Below are positions 34,161 through 42,320 of a stretch of 64,000 bases of DNA, piece after piece. A program made the position numbers and the translations under genes. Every line of letters starts with the position of its first letter. Positions within the stretch are counted from its first letter, which is position 1. Source of the DNA: Clostridia bacterium (lineage in GTDB: Bacteria; Bacillota; Clostridia; Christensenellales; Borkfalkiaceae); the NCBI GenBank assembly GCA_017545865.1, contig JAFWXO010000003.1:1-64000 (forward strand), read 5' to 3'. The notes beneath the pieces are model-generated. The model was not told the DNA's origin and searched no databases. It saw only the letters and a program-made list of their open reading frames with translations.

Positions 34161-34188
34161 AGCATAGGCTTTGCCTATGCTTTTTTTA
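34161..34188 (+). terminator. Terminator
   Basis: A 9-bp stem AGCATAGGC/GCCTATGCT with loop TTT followed by seven T residues. Confidence 0.92.
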
Positions 34189-34215
34189 TTTAAAAAAATT
34201 TTTTTCAAAAACCTA

Positions 34216-34276
34216 TTGACAACGATTAGGACGCGTGCTAAAATCTATTTAGAACAATTAGGATATGTGCTAAATC
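34216..34276 (+). promoter_or_regulatory. Promoter with two TetR-type operators
   Basis: TTGACA 34216-34221 and TAAAAT 34239-34244, 17-base spacer. ATTAGGACGCGTGCTAAA (from 34225) recurs as ATTAGGATATGTGCTAAA (from 34257), exactly 32 bases later, about three helical turns. Each is a near-palindrome of TTAG and CTAA. Autorepression by the TetR protein is the simplest reading. Confidence 0.7.
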
Positions 34277-34318
34277 GTTTGACGGGCTACTTTGTGTTTG
34301 TTAGGTTGGTGTTTAGGT

Positions 34319-34999
34319 ATGGTTAAGAAAAGAGAGAGTAGTACAAAAAGTGAAATTATAAAAGTTGCGCTCAAAATGTTTTTAGAAAAGGGGTATAGTA
34401 ATACCACCGCTAAGGCTATATGTGACGAACTTCGTATAAGCACGGGCAATCTTACTTATCATTTCCCAACCAAAGAGCATATTTTGGCAGTGCTCGTTAA
34501 GATGCTTTGTGATTTTCAATGGAAAGTTATGGAACGGGAGACTAACGAAGGGTATAGTTCGTTGCTTGCTTTTTGTTTGGAACTCACCGCAATCGCTTCA
34601 ATTTGCGAGGATAGCGAGATAGGAAAGGAGTTTTATATTTCTTCTTACACCCACCCTATAACGCTTGAAATTATAAGAGATTCCGACGTAGAAAAGGCAA
34701 AGCGAGTTTTTGGCAGTTACTGTAAAAAGTGGGAAGACGTTAATTATCGCGAAGCGGAAATGCTCGTTTCGGGCATAGAGTTTGCAACTATAATGCCAAC
34801 AGCGAAGTCCGCTCCCCTTGGCGTTAGAATTCAAGGCGCGCTAAACGCTATAATGATGATATATAACGTTCCGGAAAAATTAAGGCTTATAAAAATCAAA
34901 AAAGTTTTAGCGATGGATTATAGGGAGATAGGCAAAAATATTCTTAGCGATTTTAAAAAATACGTGGAAGAATCGCTGAGTGAAAAATATACTAATTAA
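34319..34999 (+). CDS. TetR-family regulator
   Basis: 226 residues. KSEIIKVALKMFLEKGYSNTTAKAICDELRISTGNLTYHFPTKEHIL is a classic TetR DNA-binding domain, here with NLTYHF at the recognition helix. The C-terminal ligand domain is unlike any I can name. The start at 34319 is chosen because the domain begins right after it; upstream residues are non-conserved and the RBS is weak. It is followed after 13 bases by a lipoprotein gene and preceded by two dyads that it probably binds. Confidence 0.85.
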   Translation: MVKKRESSTKSEIIKVALKMFLEKGYSNTTAKAICDELRISTGNLTYHFPTKEHILAVLVKMLCDFQWKVMERETNEGYSSLLAFCLELTAIASICEDSEIGKEFYISSYTHPITLEIIRDSDVEKAKRVFGSYCKKWEDVNYREAEMLVSGIEFATIMPTAKSAPLGVRIQGALNAIMMIYNVPEKLRLIKIKKVLAMDYREIGKNILSDFKKYVEESLSEKYTN

Positions 35000-35012
35000 A
35001 GGAGATTAGTTT

Positions 35013-36005
35013 ATGAAAAGAAAATTTTTATTAAGTATAATGGCAATAAGTCTTGCAATCGTGTCGTTATTCACGTTCACGGCTTGTAAAGACGATGATA
35101 GCGGAGCAAAAACGGTATCTAACGAAGAATTTTCTAAGGGAGTGAAGGCGTCGTTTGACAATTTTGTTGACAGCCACGCTGATTACGATAATTACGGTGA
35201 ATACAAGGTTGTTGCAAGCGCTGATATCCAAGATGAGTACGATACTGAGTGGAGATACACTCCCGACGGGGCTGACGAGCCTATAAACGTTACCTATACT
35301 AACACTGAAAGTATCAAGGCTAACGTAGAGTATAACGTTAAGAGAATCGGCGGTGAACTTTTTGTTTCAATGGAAGCAACTCATGAAAGTAGCAGTGTTG
35401 AATACGACGATTTTTTAGCGCCCACCAACGCTCCGTTAACGGCTGAAAAAGATAAATATTTAGCAAACAAAAAACTTTTATTCGGCGTTGAAAACGGTGT
35501 TTACTATTTAAGAGTTGATTCAAGCGTTCAACAAGGTGAAGAAACGCTTGGCGATCCCGTAGTTACCAAGGAATATAAAACTTTTGCTACCAAGGCTGAT
35601 TACGCTGAAGCGGTAATGAACTATTTAGGAGATATAGAATTCCATTACGCGTTAATGCCATATCAACTCTTCTCTCAAGACGAAACTACGATGTTGTTAT
35701 TTACGCTTCCTAAGACTGTAGAAAACGGCATATATTCGTTCGTTGCAGAAATGGCTATGCCTAGATTTGATATTCATGACAAAGAATCTAGCCTTTATTC
35801 AATGAAAGAAGAAGTTGGTTTTTCTAGTCAAGGTCCTGCAAAAATTGTAATGGACGTTGACAATGAAGAAAGCGTAATGAATATGGTTGCAAACTTTGAA
35901 TACGCATCATCTTTGAGCGCGCCTACGAATGCGATTGAAGGTTACACGCTCAATAATGATCTCAAAGCGAGTGATTATTTCATAGCCGTATTTGCAAACT
36001 TTTAA
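35013..36005 (+). CDS. Secreted lipoprotein of unknown function
   Basis: 330 residues. Signal peptide with lipobox FTAC, Cys25, then an acidic, soluble domain with no recognised motif (SFDNFVDSHADYDNYGEY). Most likely anchored on the outer face of the membrane. AAAGGAG is 9 bases before the ATG. Co-transcribed with the TetR gene, so its level should follow the TetR ligand. Similar length to lipoproteins that sense or bind envelope ligands, but this is only a guess. Confidence 0.7.
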   Translation: MKRKFLLSIMAISLAIVSLFTFTACKDDDSGAKTVSNEEFSKGVKASFDNFVDSHADYDNYGEYKVVASADIQDEYDTEWRYTPDGADEPINVTYTNTESIKANVEYNVKRIGGELFVSMEATHESSSVEYDDFLAPTNAPLTAEKDKYLANKKLLFGVENGVYYLRVDSSVQQGEETLGDPVVTKEYKTFATKADYAEAVMNYLGDIEFHYALMPYQLFSQDETTMLLFTLPKTVENGIYSFVAEMAMPRFDIHDKESSLYSMKEEVGFSSQGPAKIVMDVDNEESVMNMVANFEYASSLSAPTNAIEGYTLNNDLKASDYFIAVFANF

Positions 36006-36050
36006 AAAAATGCCTTTTGCATAAAGCAAAAATGAAATACCTACCTAACG

Positions 36051-36087
36051 GTTACGCCCTTCCTAATTTGGAGGGGCGTAACTGTTT
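36051..36087 (+). terminator. Terminator
   Basis: A 13-bp stem from GTTACGCCC to GGGCGTAAC with TTCC/GGAG inner pairs, loop TAATTT, followed by TGTTTTT. Confidence 0.85.
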
Positions 36088-36203
36088 TTAAGGTAAAATA
36101 AAAATGGCGAGAAAAATTTTTTCAAAAACGGCGTAATATGTTTGACAAGATTAAAAATTTTATATATAATGTTAAGGCATTTAACTGTTACAGCAGTTCA
36201 CAT

Positions 36204-36280
36204 GGCGGCGTAGCTTAGCTGGTTAGAGCGGCCGGTTCATACCCGGCAGGTCGTTGGTTCGAATCTGACCGCCGCTACCA
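36204..36280 (+). tRNA. tRNA-Met (CAT), elongator type
   Basis: 77 bases with encoded CCA. Acceptor GGCGGCG/CGCCGCT (first pair G-U), anticodon stem GCCGG/CCGGC with loop TTCATAC, so anticodon CAT. T-arm GTTGG-TTCGAAT-CTGAC. The paired first base position and G-rich acceptor fit the elongator Met tRNA of Firmicutes rather than the initiator. Confidence 0.93.
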
Positions 36281-36305
36281 AAACTACACCGTTTTTCAAG
36301 ATAAT

Positions 36306-36380
36306 GGCCCCTTGGTCAAGCGGTTAAGACATCGCCCTTTCACGGCGGTAACACGAGTTCGAATCTCGTAGGGGTCACCA
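36306..36380 (+). tRNA. tRNA-Glu (TTC)
   Basis: 75 bases with encoded CCA. Acceptor GGCCCCT/AGGGGTC, anticodon stem CGCC/GGCG with loop CTTTCAC, anticodon TTC. T-arm ACGAG-TTCGAAT-CTCGT. The segment ATCTCGTAGGGG of its 3' part recurs three times in nearby intergenic repeats. Confidence 0.95.
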
Positions 36381-36385
36381 AAAAG

Positions 36386-36413
36386 AAAACACTCATCAAA
36401 CGATGGGTGTTTT
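36386..36413 (+). terminator. Terminator of the tRNA operon
   Basis: A 12-bp stem AAAACACTCATC/GATGGGTGTTTT with loop AAAC followed by TTTTC. Confidence 0.9.
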
Positions 36414-36421
36414 TCTTTTTG

Positions 36422-36780
36422 CTATCCTGCAAGGATAGGCGAACTCGTAGAGTTCGGTTATCTGCCACAGGCAGTAACTAGCCAGGGTGTCCCTACTTTA
36501 GTAGGGTGTGGCTATATCTCGTAGGGTTTGCATATAGATAGCAAACACGCTATCCTTTTTTTGTGCTCTCACGAGATTTAACGAACTCGCAGAGTTCAGC
36601 CGTCATATGACGGACTTTCTTTGACGGGCTAAGGTCAGCCAGGGTTCACTTGCCGTGGACGGCAATCCCCTCGTCAACTTTGTTGACACTCCCCTTAGTA
36701 AGGGGAATTACCCTATTTATAGGGTTTCGGTTGTATCTCGTAGGGCTTTTATATAGATAGCAATCACGCTATCCTTTTTA
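36422..36780 (+). repeat. Mosaic of short palindromes downstream of the tRNAs
   Basis: No gene in this stretch; it is nearly all small perfect hairpins. They are CTATCCT/AGGATAG 36422-36438, GAACTC/GAGTTC 36441-36455 and 36583-36597, CTGCC/GGCAG 36462-36474, AGCCA..CCCTAC/GTAGGG..TGGCT 36480-36513, GATAGC/GCTATC 36537-36554 with a T-run, CCGTCATATGACGG 36600-36613, TTGCCGT/ACGGCAA 36650-36665, GTCAAC/GTTGAC 36673-36687, CCCCTTAGTAAGGGG 36691-36705, CCCTATTTATAGGG 36711-36724, and GATAGC/GCTATC 36756-36773. ATCTCGTAGGG at 36516 and 36735 copies tRNA-Glu. 36537-36644 recurs at 40877-40984 with 3 differences in 108. Confidence 0.85.
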
Positions 36781-36792
36781 ATTTCGTCGATA

Positions 36793-36821
36793 TTGACTTA
36801 GAGATAACAATTTGTTAAAAT
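36793..36821 (+). promoter_or_regulatory. Promoter of the met operon, implying a leaderless mRNA
   Basis: TTGACT 36793-36798 and TAAAAT 36816-36821, 17-base spacer; the metF ATG comes 8 bases after the -10 with no RBS. No SAM riboswitch or T-box is visible upstream. Confidence 0.65.
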
Positions 36822-36829
36822 AATATATT

Positions 36830-37705
36830 ATGAAGATAATTGATTTATTAACTGAAGAAAAACTCACGTTATCGTTTGAAGTGTTTCCACCTAAGGTTGA
36901 AAGTTCTTTTGATAGCGTTAAGCACGCCACTGAAGAAATTGCCAAGTTAAATCCTGCGTTTATGTCCGTTACCTACGGAGCCGGCGGTGGAACTAGCAAA
37001 TACACGCTTGATATAGCCAAGAATATTAAAAACGCTTACGGCGTTCCCACCTTGGCGCATTTAACGTGCGTTTCGTCAACCAAACAAACGGTTAAAGAAA
37101 GAATAGAGGATATTAAGGCGTTGGGCATAGAAAACGTAATGGCGCTTAGGGGCGATATTCCTAAAGACCGTGAAAACGAAGACCGTTCTAAATGGGATTA
37201 TCATCACGCAATCGACCTTATAAAAGAAATTAAAGACATTGCGCCCGATATGTGCATAGGTGGAGCGTGTTATCCTGAAATTCATCCCGAAAGTAAAGAC
37301 CAAAAGGAAGATATTTTTTATCTTAAGCAAAAGGTTGACGCAGGTTGCGATTTTTTAACTACGCAAATGTTTTTTGACAACAATTTGCTTTACAACTTTT
37401 TGTATAAAATACGCGAGGCGGGTATTACCGTACCCGTAATGCCGGGCATTATGCCTATAACTAACGCTAACCAAGTGGAAAGGGCGGTAAAACTTTCGGG
37501 TTCGTTTATGCCACAGCGTTTCAAAAGTTTAGTAGATAAATTTGGAACTAATCCCGAAGGTATGAAACAAGCGGGTATAATTTATGCAACCGACCAAATT
37601 ATAGACCTTTTTGCAAACGGCATTAAAAACGTTCACGTTTACTCGATGAATAAGCCTGACGTTGCAAAAAGCATACTCGATAATCTTTCTTCAATATTAA
37701 ACTAA
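36830..37705 (+). CDS. metF: Methylenetetrahydrofolate reductase
   Basis: 291 residues, normal MetF length. A FAD enzyme that reduces 5,10-methylene-THF to 5-methyl-THF for methionine synthesis. LSFEVFPPK, SVTYGAGGG, HLTCV, NVMALRGDIP, GGACYPEIHPE, FLTTQMFFDN and MPGIMPI are all family motifs of the TIM barrel. First gene of metF - activation protein - metH, with junctions of 1 base and -4 bases. No ribosome-binding site is present, see the promoter. Confidence 0.96.
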   Translation: MKIIDLLTEEKLTLSFEVFPPKVESSFDSVKHATEEIAKLNPAFMSVTYGAGGGTSKYTLDIAKNIKNAYGVPTLAHLTCVSSTKQTVKERIEDIKALGIENVMALRGDIPKDRENEDRSKWDYHHAIDLIKEIKDIAPDMCIGGACYPEIHPESKDQKEDIFYLKQKVDAGCDFLTTQMFFDNNLLYNFLYKIREAGITVPVMPGIMPITNANQVERAVKLSGSFMPQRFKSLVDKFGTNPEGMKQAGIIYATDQIIDLFANGIKNVHVYSMNKPDVAKSILDNLSSILN

Positions 37706-37706
37706 A

Positions 37707-38318
37707 ATGCAAGTAAAAATAAAAACGTACGGACTTCCGCCCATAGACGAGCGTATAGTACTTCTTTACGCGGGCGTTAAAAAAGCAGAAGACGCGGATA
37801 TAAACTTAATAAGAGATTGCGCTAAAGAATATTTACAAACGGCAGGTAAAGTATGCTATTTAATTTGTCCTATTGAAGTTAGTGCTGACCAAGTAAGTTT
37901 TACTTTTGCCAAAGTGAAATCCAAAAGTTTAAGCCAAAGGCTTAATGGTTGCAATTACGCGGTGATTTTTGCAGGTACGATAGGGATTGAAATTGATAGG
38001 CTAATTAAAAAATACTCTCTTTTATCGCCGAGCAAGGCGGTGATTTTTCAAGCCTTGGGCGCTGAAAGGATAGAGTGCCTTTGCGATATTTTTAACGGCG
38101 AGGTAAACGATAGCGTAATTGGTAGCGGTGGAACTACTAAGCCTAGATTTTCCGCCGGATACGGCGATTTGCCACTTGAATTTCAGCGGGAGATCTTTAA
38201 CGCGTTAAACCCACAAAAACACATTGGCTTATATTTTACCGAAAGTTTGATTATGGCGCCGTCAAAATCAGTTACGGCGGTAATAGGAGTACAGGCAGAA
38301 AGCGAGATTTTATTATGA
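37707..38318 (+). CDS. MetH activation-domain protein (stand-alone)
   Basis: 203 residues. The C-terminal RFSAGYGDLPLEFQREIF and ESLIMAPSKSVTAVIGV are the SAM-binding and cap motifs of the B12-dependent methionine synthase activation domain. Here the domain is a separate polypeptide, as is common when MetH is short. It reductively remethylates inactive cob(II)alamin on MetH using SAM. It starts one base after the metF stop and overlaps metH by 4 bases, so the three are translationally coupled. Confidence 0.88.
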   Translation: MQVKIKTYGLPPIDERIVLLYAGVKKAEDADINLIRDCAKEYLQTAGKVCYLICPIEVSADQVSFTFAKVKSKSLSQRLNGCNYAVIFAGTIGIEIDRLIKKYSLLSPSKAVIFQALGAERIECLCDIFNGEVNDSVIGSGGTTKPRFSAGYGDLPLEFQREIFNALNPQKHIGLYFTESLIMAPSKSVTAVIGVQAESEILL

Positions 38319-40714
38319 ATTTAAAAAACTATATTAAAAACAATCTTTTAATATTCGACGGTGGTATGGGAACGCTACTTCAATCAAAAGGGTTAAAAGT
38401 AGGCGAATTACCTGAAAGGTTTAATCTTTCAAATCCAACTGCCGTACAACAAATACACAAAAGTTATTTTGACGCTGGTTGTAACGTGGTTACGACCAAT
38501 ACTTTTGGCGCTAATTCGTTAAAGTTTTCGCTTGAAGAGTTAGAAGAAATTATAAAATCAGCGGTAGAAAACGCTAGAATTGCTCAAAAAAACAGCCAAA
38601 CTAATCAACCTAAATGGGTTGCGCTTGATTTAGGGCCTACGGGCAAGATGTTAAAGCCGTACGGCGACCTTGAGTTTGAAGACGCGGTTGACGTTTTTAG
38701 AAATACGGTAAGACTTGGCGTTAAGTATGGCGTTGACTTAGTAATTATTGAAACGATGAACGACTGTTACGAGACCAAATCGGCACTTCTTGCCGTTAAG
38801 GAAGAGTGTTCTTTACCGGTAATCGTTTCCAACGCCTTTTCAGAAGACGGAAAACTCGTAACCGGTGCAAGCCCTAAAATAATGGTTAACATTTTAGAGG
38901 GGCTTGGGGCGGACGCTATCGGCGTAAATTGTTCCTTTGGTCCAGACAAACTTATGAACGTGGTAGACGAGTATATTAAATATTCGTCCCTTCCTATAAT
39001 ATTTCAGCCAAACGCAGGTATGCCAAAAGTTGTAAACGGAAAAACCGAATACGACGTTTCGCCCAAAGATTTTGCCGTTAGCGCGTTACAAGCCGTTCAA
39101 AAAGGAGTTAAAATAGTTGGCGGTTGTTGTGGAACTACGCCCGACCATTTGAAGGCGGTATGTGAGATATTAAAGGGTGTTAAACCATTAAAAACTACTA
39201 AAAAGAATTATTCTACGGTAACTTCTTTCGTAAAAGCGGTTGACTTTGAAAAAACCCCCGTTCTTATCGGCGAAAGAATTAATCCAACGGGCAAAAAGAA
39301 GTTCAAAGAAGCGCTTAAAAACCAAGATATAGACTACGTTCTAAAAGAGGGTATTAGTCAGCAAGAAAAGGGCGTTCATATTTTAGACGTAAACGTTGGG
39401 CTCCCTGAAATCGACGAAGGTGCAATGCTTGAAAAGGTGGTTTTAAGCCTGCAAGAAGTTTGCGATTTACCCCTTCAAATAGATACGTCTAATCCCGTTG
39501 CTATGGAAAGGGCTTTGCGCCTTTATAACGGCAAAGCGATGATAAATTCTGTAAGCGGTAAAGAAGAGAGTATGCAAGCGGTATTCCCTCTCGTAAAAAA
39601 ATACGGTGGCGTGGTAGTTTGCTTAACTCTTGACGAAAACGGAATACCGCCAACGGCTACCGAGAGGGTAGAAATTGCCAAAAAGATTATAGGTGTAGCA
39701 AAATCATACGGCATCGATAAAAAGAACTTAATTTTTGATCCGCTAGCGTTAACTATAAGCGCCGATAAAAATTCGGCTAAAGAAACGCTTAAAGCGGTTA
39801 AAATTATCAGCGAAAAACTAAAGTGTAAAACTTCGCTTGGCGTGTCGAACGTTTCTTTTGGGCTTCCTAGCAGAGAAATTATCAACAGTAATTTTTTCAC
39901 CATGGCTCTTAATTGCGGTTTAAGTGCAGGCATTATGAACCCTTACGCTGAAGATATGCTAAAATCATATTATTCTTATCTTGCTTTAAGCGGGCTTGAC
40001 GAAAGTTTTGACGGCTATATTAATTTTGCAAATTCTTTACCTAAAAAAGAAGTGGTAGAGGTGAAGATAGAGGGCGGTAGCAAAGATAAATCGCTTGAAA
40101 AAAGCGAACTTCAAACAGCTATAATAAAGGGCTTAAAAAACCAAGCGTACAAAATTACTAAAGAACTATTAAAAAACCAAAAACCGCTTGATATAATAAA
40201 CGGCGAAATAATACCGGCGCTTGATTACGTTGGCGTTGGATTTGAAAACAAAACGGTGTATTTGCCCTCGCTACTTATGAGTGCTGAAGCCTCGAAAGTT
40301 GCTTTTGATGCCGTTAAAGAAGAAGTGTCGTCTTCTAATCAAAACAAGGGAGTATTCGTGCTCGCTACGGTTAAAGGCGATATTCACGATATAGGTAAAA
40401 ATATAGTTAAACTGTTGCTTGAAAACTACGGTTATAAAGTTATAGACCTAGGGCGCGACGTTGAGCCTAAATTTATCGTAGACGCGGTAGTTAAATATCA
40501 AGCGCCTATGGTGGGGCTATCTGCATTGATGACGACGACCGTTCCTTATATGCAACAAACTGTTAAACTTATAAAAGAATTAGCGCCTTGGTGTAAAACG
40601 ATAGTTGGAGGTGCGGTTTTAACTGAAGACTATGCAAAATCTATCGGTGCGGATAAATATTGTAAAGATGCTATGGAAGCCGTTCGTTACGCTGAAATCG
40701 TTACTAATAAATAA
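38315..40714 (+). CDS. metH: Cobalamin-dependent methionine synthase lacking the activation domain
   Basis: 799 residues. The homocysteine methyltransferase domain (1 to about 290) has DGGMGTLLQ and Zn ligands in GVNCSFGP and VGGCCGTTPDH. The pterin-binding domain (about 310-570) has IGERINPTGKKKF. The B12 cap and Rossmann domains (about 600-799) have the cobalt-ligand motif GDIHDIGKN. The fourth (activation) module is supplied by the preceding gene. The protein transfers the methyl group of methyl-THF made by MetF to homocysteine and needs B12. Confidence 0.95.
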   Translation: MNLKNYIKNNLLIFDGGMGTLLQSKGLKVGELPERFNLSNPTAVQQIHKSYFDAGCNVVTTNTFGANSLKFSLEELEEIIKSAVENARIAQKNSQTNQPKWVALDLGPTGKMLKPYGDLEFEDAVDVFRNTVRLGVKYGVDLVIIETMNDCYETKSALLAVKEECSLPVIVSNAFSEDGKLVTGASPKIMVNILEGLGADAIGVNCSFGPDKLMNVVDEYIKYSSLPIIFQPNAGMPKVVNGKTEYDVSPKDFAVSALQAVQKGVKIVGGCCGTTPDHLKAVCEILKGVKPLKTTKKNYSTVTSFVKAVDFEKTPVLIGERINPTGKKKFKEALKNQDIDYVLKEGISQQEKGVHILDVNVGLPEIDEGAMLEKVVLSLQEVCDLPLQIDTSNPVAMERALRLYNGKAMINSVSGKEESMQAVFPLVKKYGGVVVCLTLDENGIPPTATERVEIAKKIIGVAKSYGIDKKNLIFDPLALTISADKNSAKETLKAVKIISEKLKCKTSLGVSNVSFGLPSREIINSNFFTMALNCGLSAGIMNPYAEDMLKSYYSYLALSGLDESFDGYINFANSLPKKEVVEVKIEGGSKDKSLEKSELQTAIIKGLKNQAYKITKELLKNQKPLDIINGEIIPALDYVGVGFENKTVYLPSLLMSAEASKVAFDAVKEEVSSSNQNKGVFVLATVKGDIHDIGKNIVKLLLENYGYKVIDLGRDVEPKFIVDAVVKYQAPMVGLSALMTTTVPYMQQTVKLIKELAPWCKTIVGGAVLTEDYAKSIGADKYCKDAMEAVRYAEIVTNK

Positions 40715-40839
40715 AAAGCGGCCTAACTTGGGGCGATGGCGATTGCCCGTGGGATATAAAAGTTTTTGAAAATGAAGTCTTACTTGTTTAATAGCAAATG
40801 AATTTGTATTTTTTAAGTTTGCCAAAATTTCATTGAAAC

Positions 40840-40867
40840 TTCGTTTTACGCATCTATTGGCTCACCA
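40840..40867 (+). repeat. Left flanking repeat of the AT-rich island
   Basis: TTCGTTTTACGC, then a variable 4-5 bases, then ATTGG-C-TCACCA. The same pattern occurs at 43809-43836 with G for C. About 24 of 29 positions agree. Both copies are followed by an A-rich run and a terminator-like hairpin. The stretch 40715-40839 before it contains no recognised feature. Confidence 0.6.
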
Positions 40868-40870
40868 TAA

Positions 40871-41023
40871 AAAAAGGATAGCAAACACGCTATCCTTTTT
40901 TTGTGCTCTCACGAGATTTAACGAACTCGTAGAGTTCGGCCGTCATATGACGGGCTTTCTTTGACGGGCTAAGGTCAGCCAGGGTGTCCCTATTTATAGG
41001 GTGTGGCTGTATCTCGTAGGGGG
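40871..41023 (+). repeat. Second copy of the palindrome mosaic
   Basis: 40877-40984 matches 36537-36644 at 105 of 108 positions. It begins with GGATAGC-AAACAC-GCTATCC plus a T-run (40876-40902), which may terminate metH. It then has GAACTC/GAGTTC, CCGTCATATGACGG, and AGCCA..CCCTATTTATAGGG..TGGCT, and ends with ATCTCGTAGGGGG (41011-41023), again the tRNA-Glu 3' segment. Confidence 0.85.
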
Positions 41024-41057
41024 TTAAAATTTTAAGTGCGATTTTTTGAAAAACTTA

Positions 41058-41085
41058 TTGACATTAATAAAGTTTGTGATATATT
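41058..41085 (+). promoter_or_regulatory. Promoter of the first island gene
   Basis: TTGACA 41058-41063 and TATATT 41080-41085 with a 16-base spacer, about 115 bases before the GTG start. Confidence 0.55.
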
Positions 41086-41113
41086 AAAATTACAATATAA
41101 ACGCAAATAAAGT

Positions 41114-41141
41114 CAAAATCTCACCTTCGGGTGGGATTTTG
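41114..41141 (+). promoter_or_regulatory. Leader hairpin with UUCG loop
   Basis: A 12-bp stem CAAAATCTCACC/GGTGGGATTTTG closed by TTCG, in the leader of the island gene; followed by GTATTTTTGG, so it could act as a weak attenuator. Confidence 0.5.
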
Positions 41142-41200
41142 GTATTTTTGGGGATAAGTCCATATATGTGTGGAAAAATTTATACAAAAGGAGAGAAGGT

Positions 41201-41833
41201 GTGAAAAGAATAATTTGCGCGGAAGAATTAGAACAATTTTTGAAAAAGTGGTTAATGGATCAAGTTATTAAATTTGATCAAAATGATGCATATGTAGTTA
41301 AATTAAATAAGTATTCAAAAACAATGCAACTAATGCGCAACTTTTCTAATTCAAGCAAGAAGTTTTTATGCTTAAAAAACGCGTTTGCTATTAAATACGA
41401 ATATTTACAGAATACATATGCTGTATTTTGGAATGAGACGAATATAGAGAAAAGAGTTTGTTGGATTGATTTAATTGTTGTAAGAGATAATGATCCAAGA
41501 AGATCTGAAGAAGTTGGCATAACAATGTCTGAATTAAAGCAATATTCACGTTACTATTTAAACCATATCAAGAATGAGGCTTATTGTTATCTTGGTAAAA
41601 TATACGAACAATTAAAAGATGTTGAAAAAGAATTTATTAAGACTATGAAAGAAGATAAAGATTTTGCCACTTTTAACGTTGCCTTTGAAAACCCCGTTGA
41701 AGTAAGAGCACAAAGATATAAAAACGTTCAATACGGAACGACGGAAGATTATTTAATAGTGGGAGCAAGAATTAACGCCTGCAAAGCGCCTGAAAGAGAG
41801 ATTATAATTCCAAATTTTTCTTGGGGCGACTAA
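41201..41833 (+). CDS. Hypothetical protein, AT-rich island
   Basis: 210 residues, not recognised. Basic, mixed alpha/beta, no signal peptide. It starts at GTG 41201 because AAAGGAG (41187-41193) is 7 bases before it; the frame is open further upstream without an RBS. Codon use is more AT-rich than in the metabolic genes around it, except near the 3' end, which hints at acquired DNA. First of three island genes. Confidence 0.55.
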   Translation: MKRIICAEELEQFLKKWLMDQVIKFDQNDAYVVKLNKYSKTMQLMRNFSNSSKKFLCLKNAFAIKYEYLQNTYAVFWNETNIEKRVCWIDLIVVRDNDPRRSEEVGITMSELKQYSRYYLNHIKNEAYCYLGKIYEQLKDVEKEFIKTMKEDKDFATFNVAFENPVEVRAQRYKNVQYGTTEDYLIVGARINACKAPEREIIIPNFSWGD

Positions 41834-42035
41834 TAATTGCCACGTTAATTTAGTCTAAAATTTTAGGTTCATATTATCAAATAGCGCTTTTTTGTTTTAA
41901 TAAAGTAGTAATTACAAGTTAAAATTTATAAAAAGCATTGTTTTTAAAAACACTTTCAAAAAATTTATAAAAAAATAAAGCGTGGCATAGTTTTGTCCAT
42001 ATTTGTATGATATAATATAAGTGAAAGGTGTGGTC

Positions 42036-42281
42036 ATGAAAAAAGATATAGCAAAGAAAACGATAATTTTATACGTACTTGAAATGTTAGAAAAAGGCTC
42101 TTCGAAAGAAAAACCGATAACGATAACAAATATGACCAAAGTTTTAAATTCGCTAGGAATTCCGTGTGATAGAAGAACGATTGGAAGAAACGTTGATTAT
42201 TTAATAGAATACGGCAAACCTATCAAAAAAATAAAGGGTGGCGGTTGCTACTATGATAAAGGAGAAACGGGTAAAATATAA
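42036..42281 (+). CDS. HTH domain protein, WYL-regulator N-terminus type
   Basis: 81 residues. KKTIILYVLEMLEKGSS, ITITNMTKVLNSLGIPCDRRTIGRNVDYLIEYG is the winged-helix pattern that starts many WYL-domain regulators, but the WYL part is missing: the protein stops after GGGCYYDKGE. Either a stand-alone DNA-binding protein or a truncated remnant. AAAGGTG precedes the ATG at 42036; the frame opens earlier at GTG 42021. TATAAT at 42011-42016 is a likely -10. Confidence 0.6.
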   Translation: MKKDIAKKTIILYVLEMLEKGSSKEKPITITNMTKVLNSLGIPCDRRTIGRNVDYLIEYGKPIKKIKGGGCYYDKGETGKI

Positions 42282-42320
42282 AGGTAGAAAATCCAATAAT
42301 ATTCGTTTAAAAAACTAGAT

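Noticed and set aside
36422..36780. Riboswitch or T-box upstream of metF
   Set aside because: No SAM, cobalamin or T-box consensus is present; the hairpins are palindromic modules repeated elsewhere and a promoter separates them from metF.
36363..41023. Integrated element using the tRNA-Glu 3' end as attachment site
   Set aside because: The repeated 11-13 bases match, but the segment between holds housekeeping met genes and no integrase, so the evidence is too weak.
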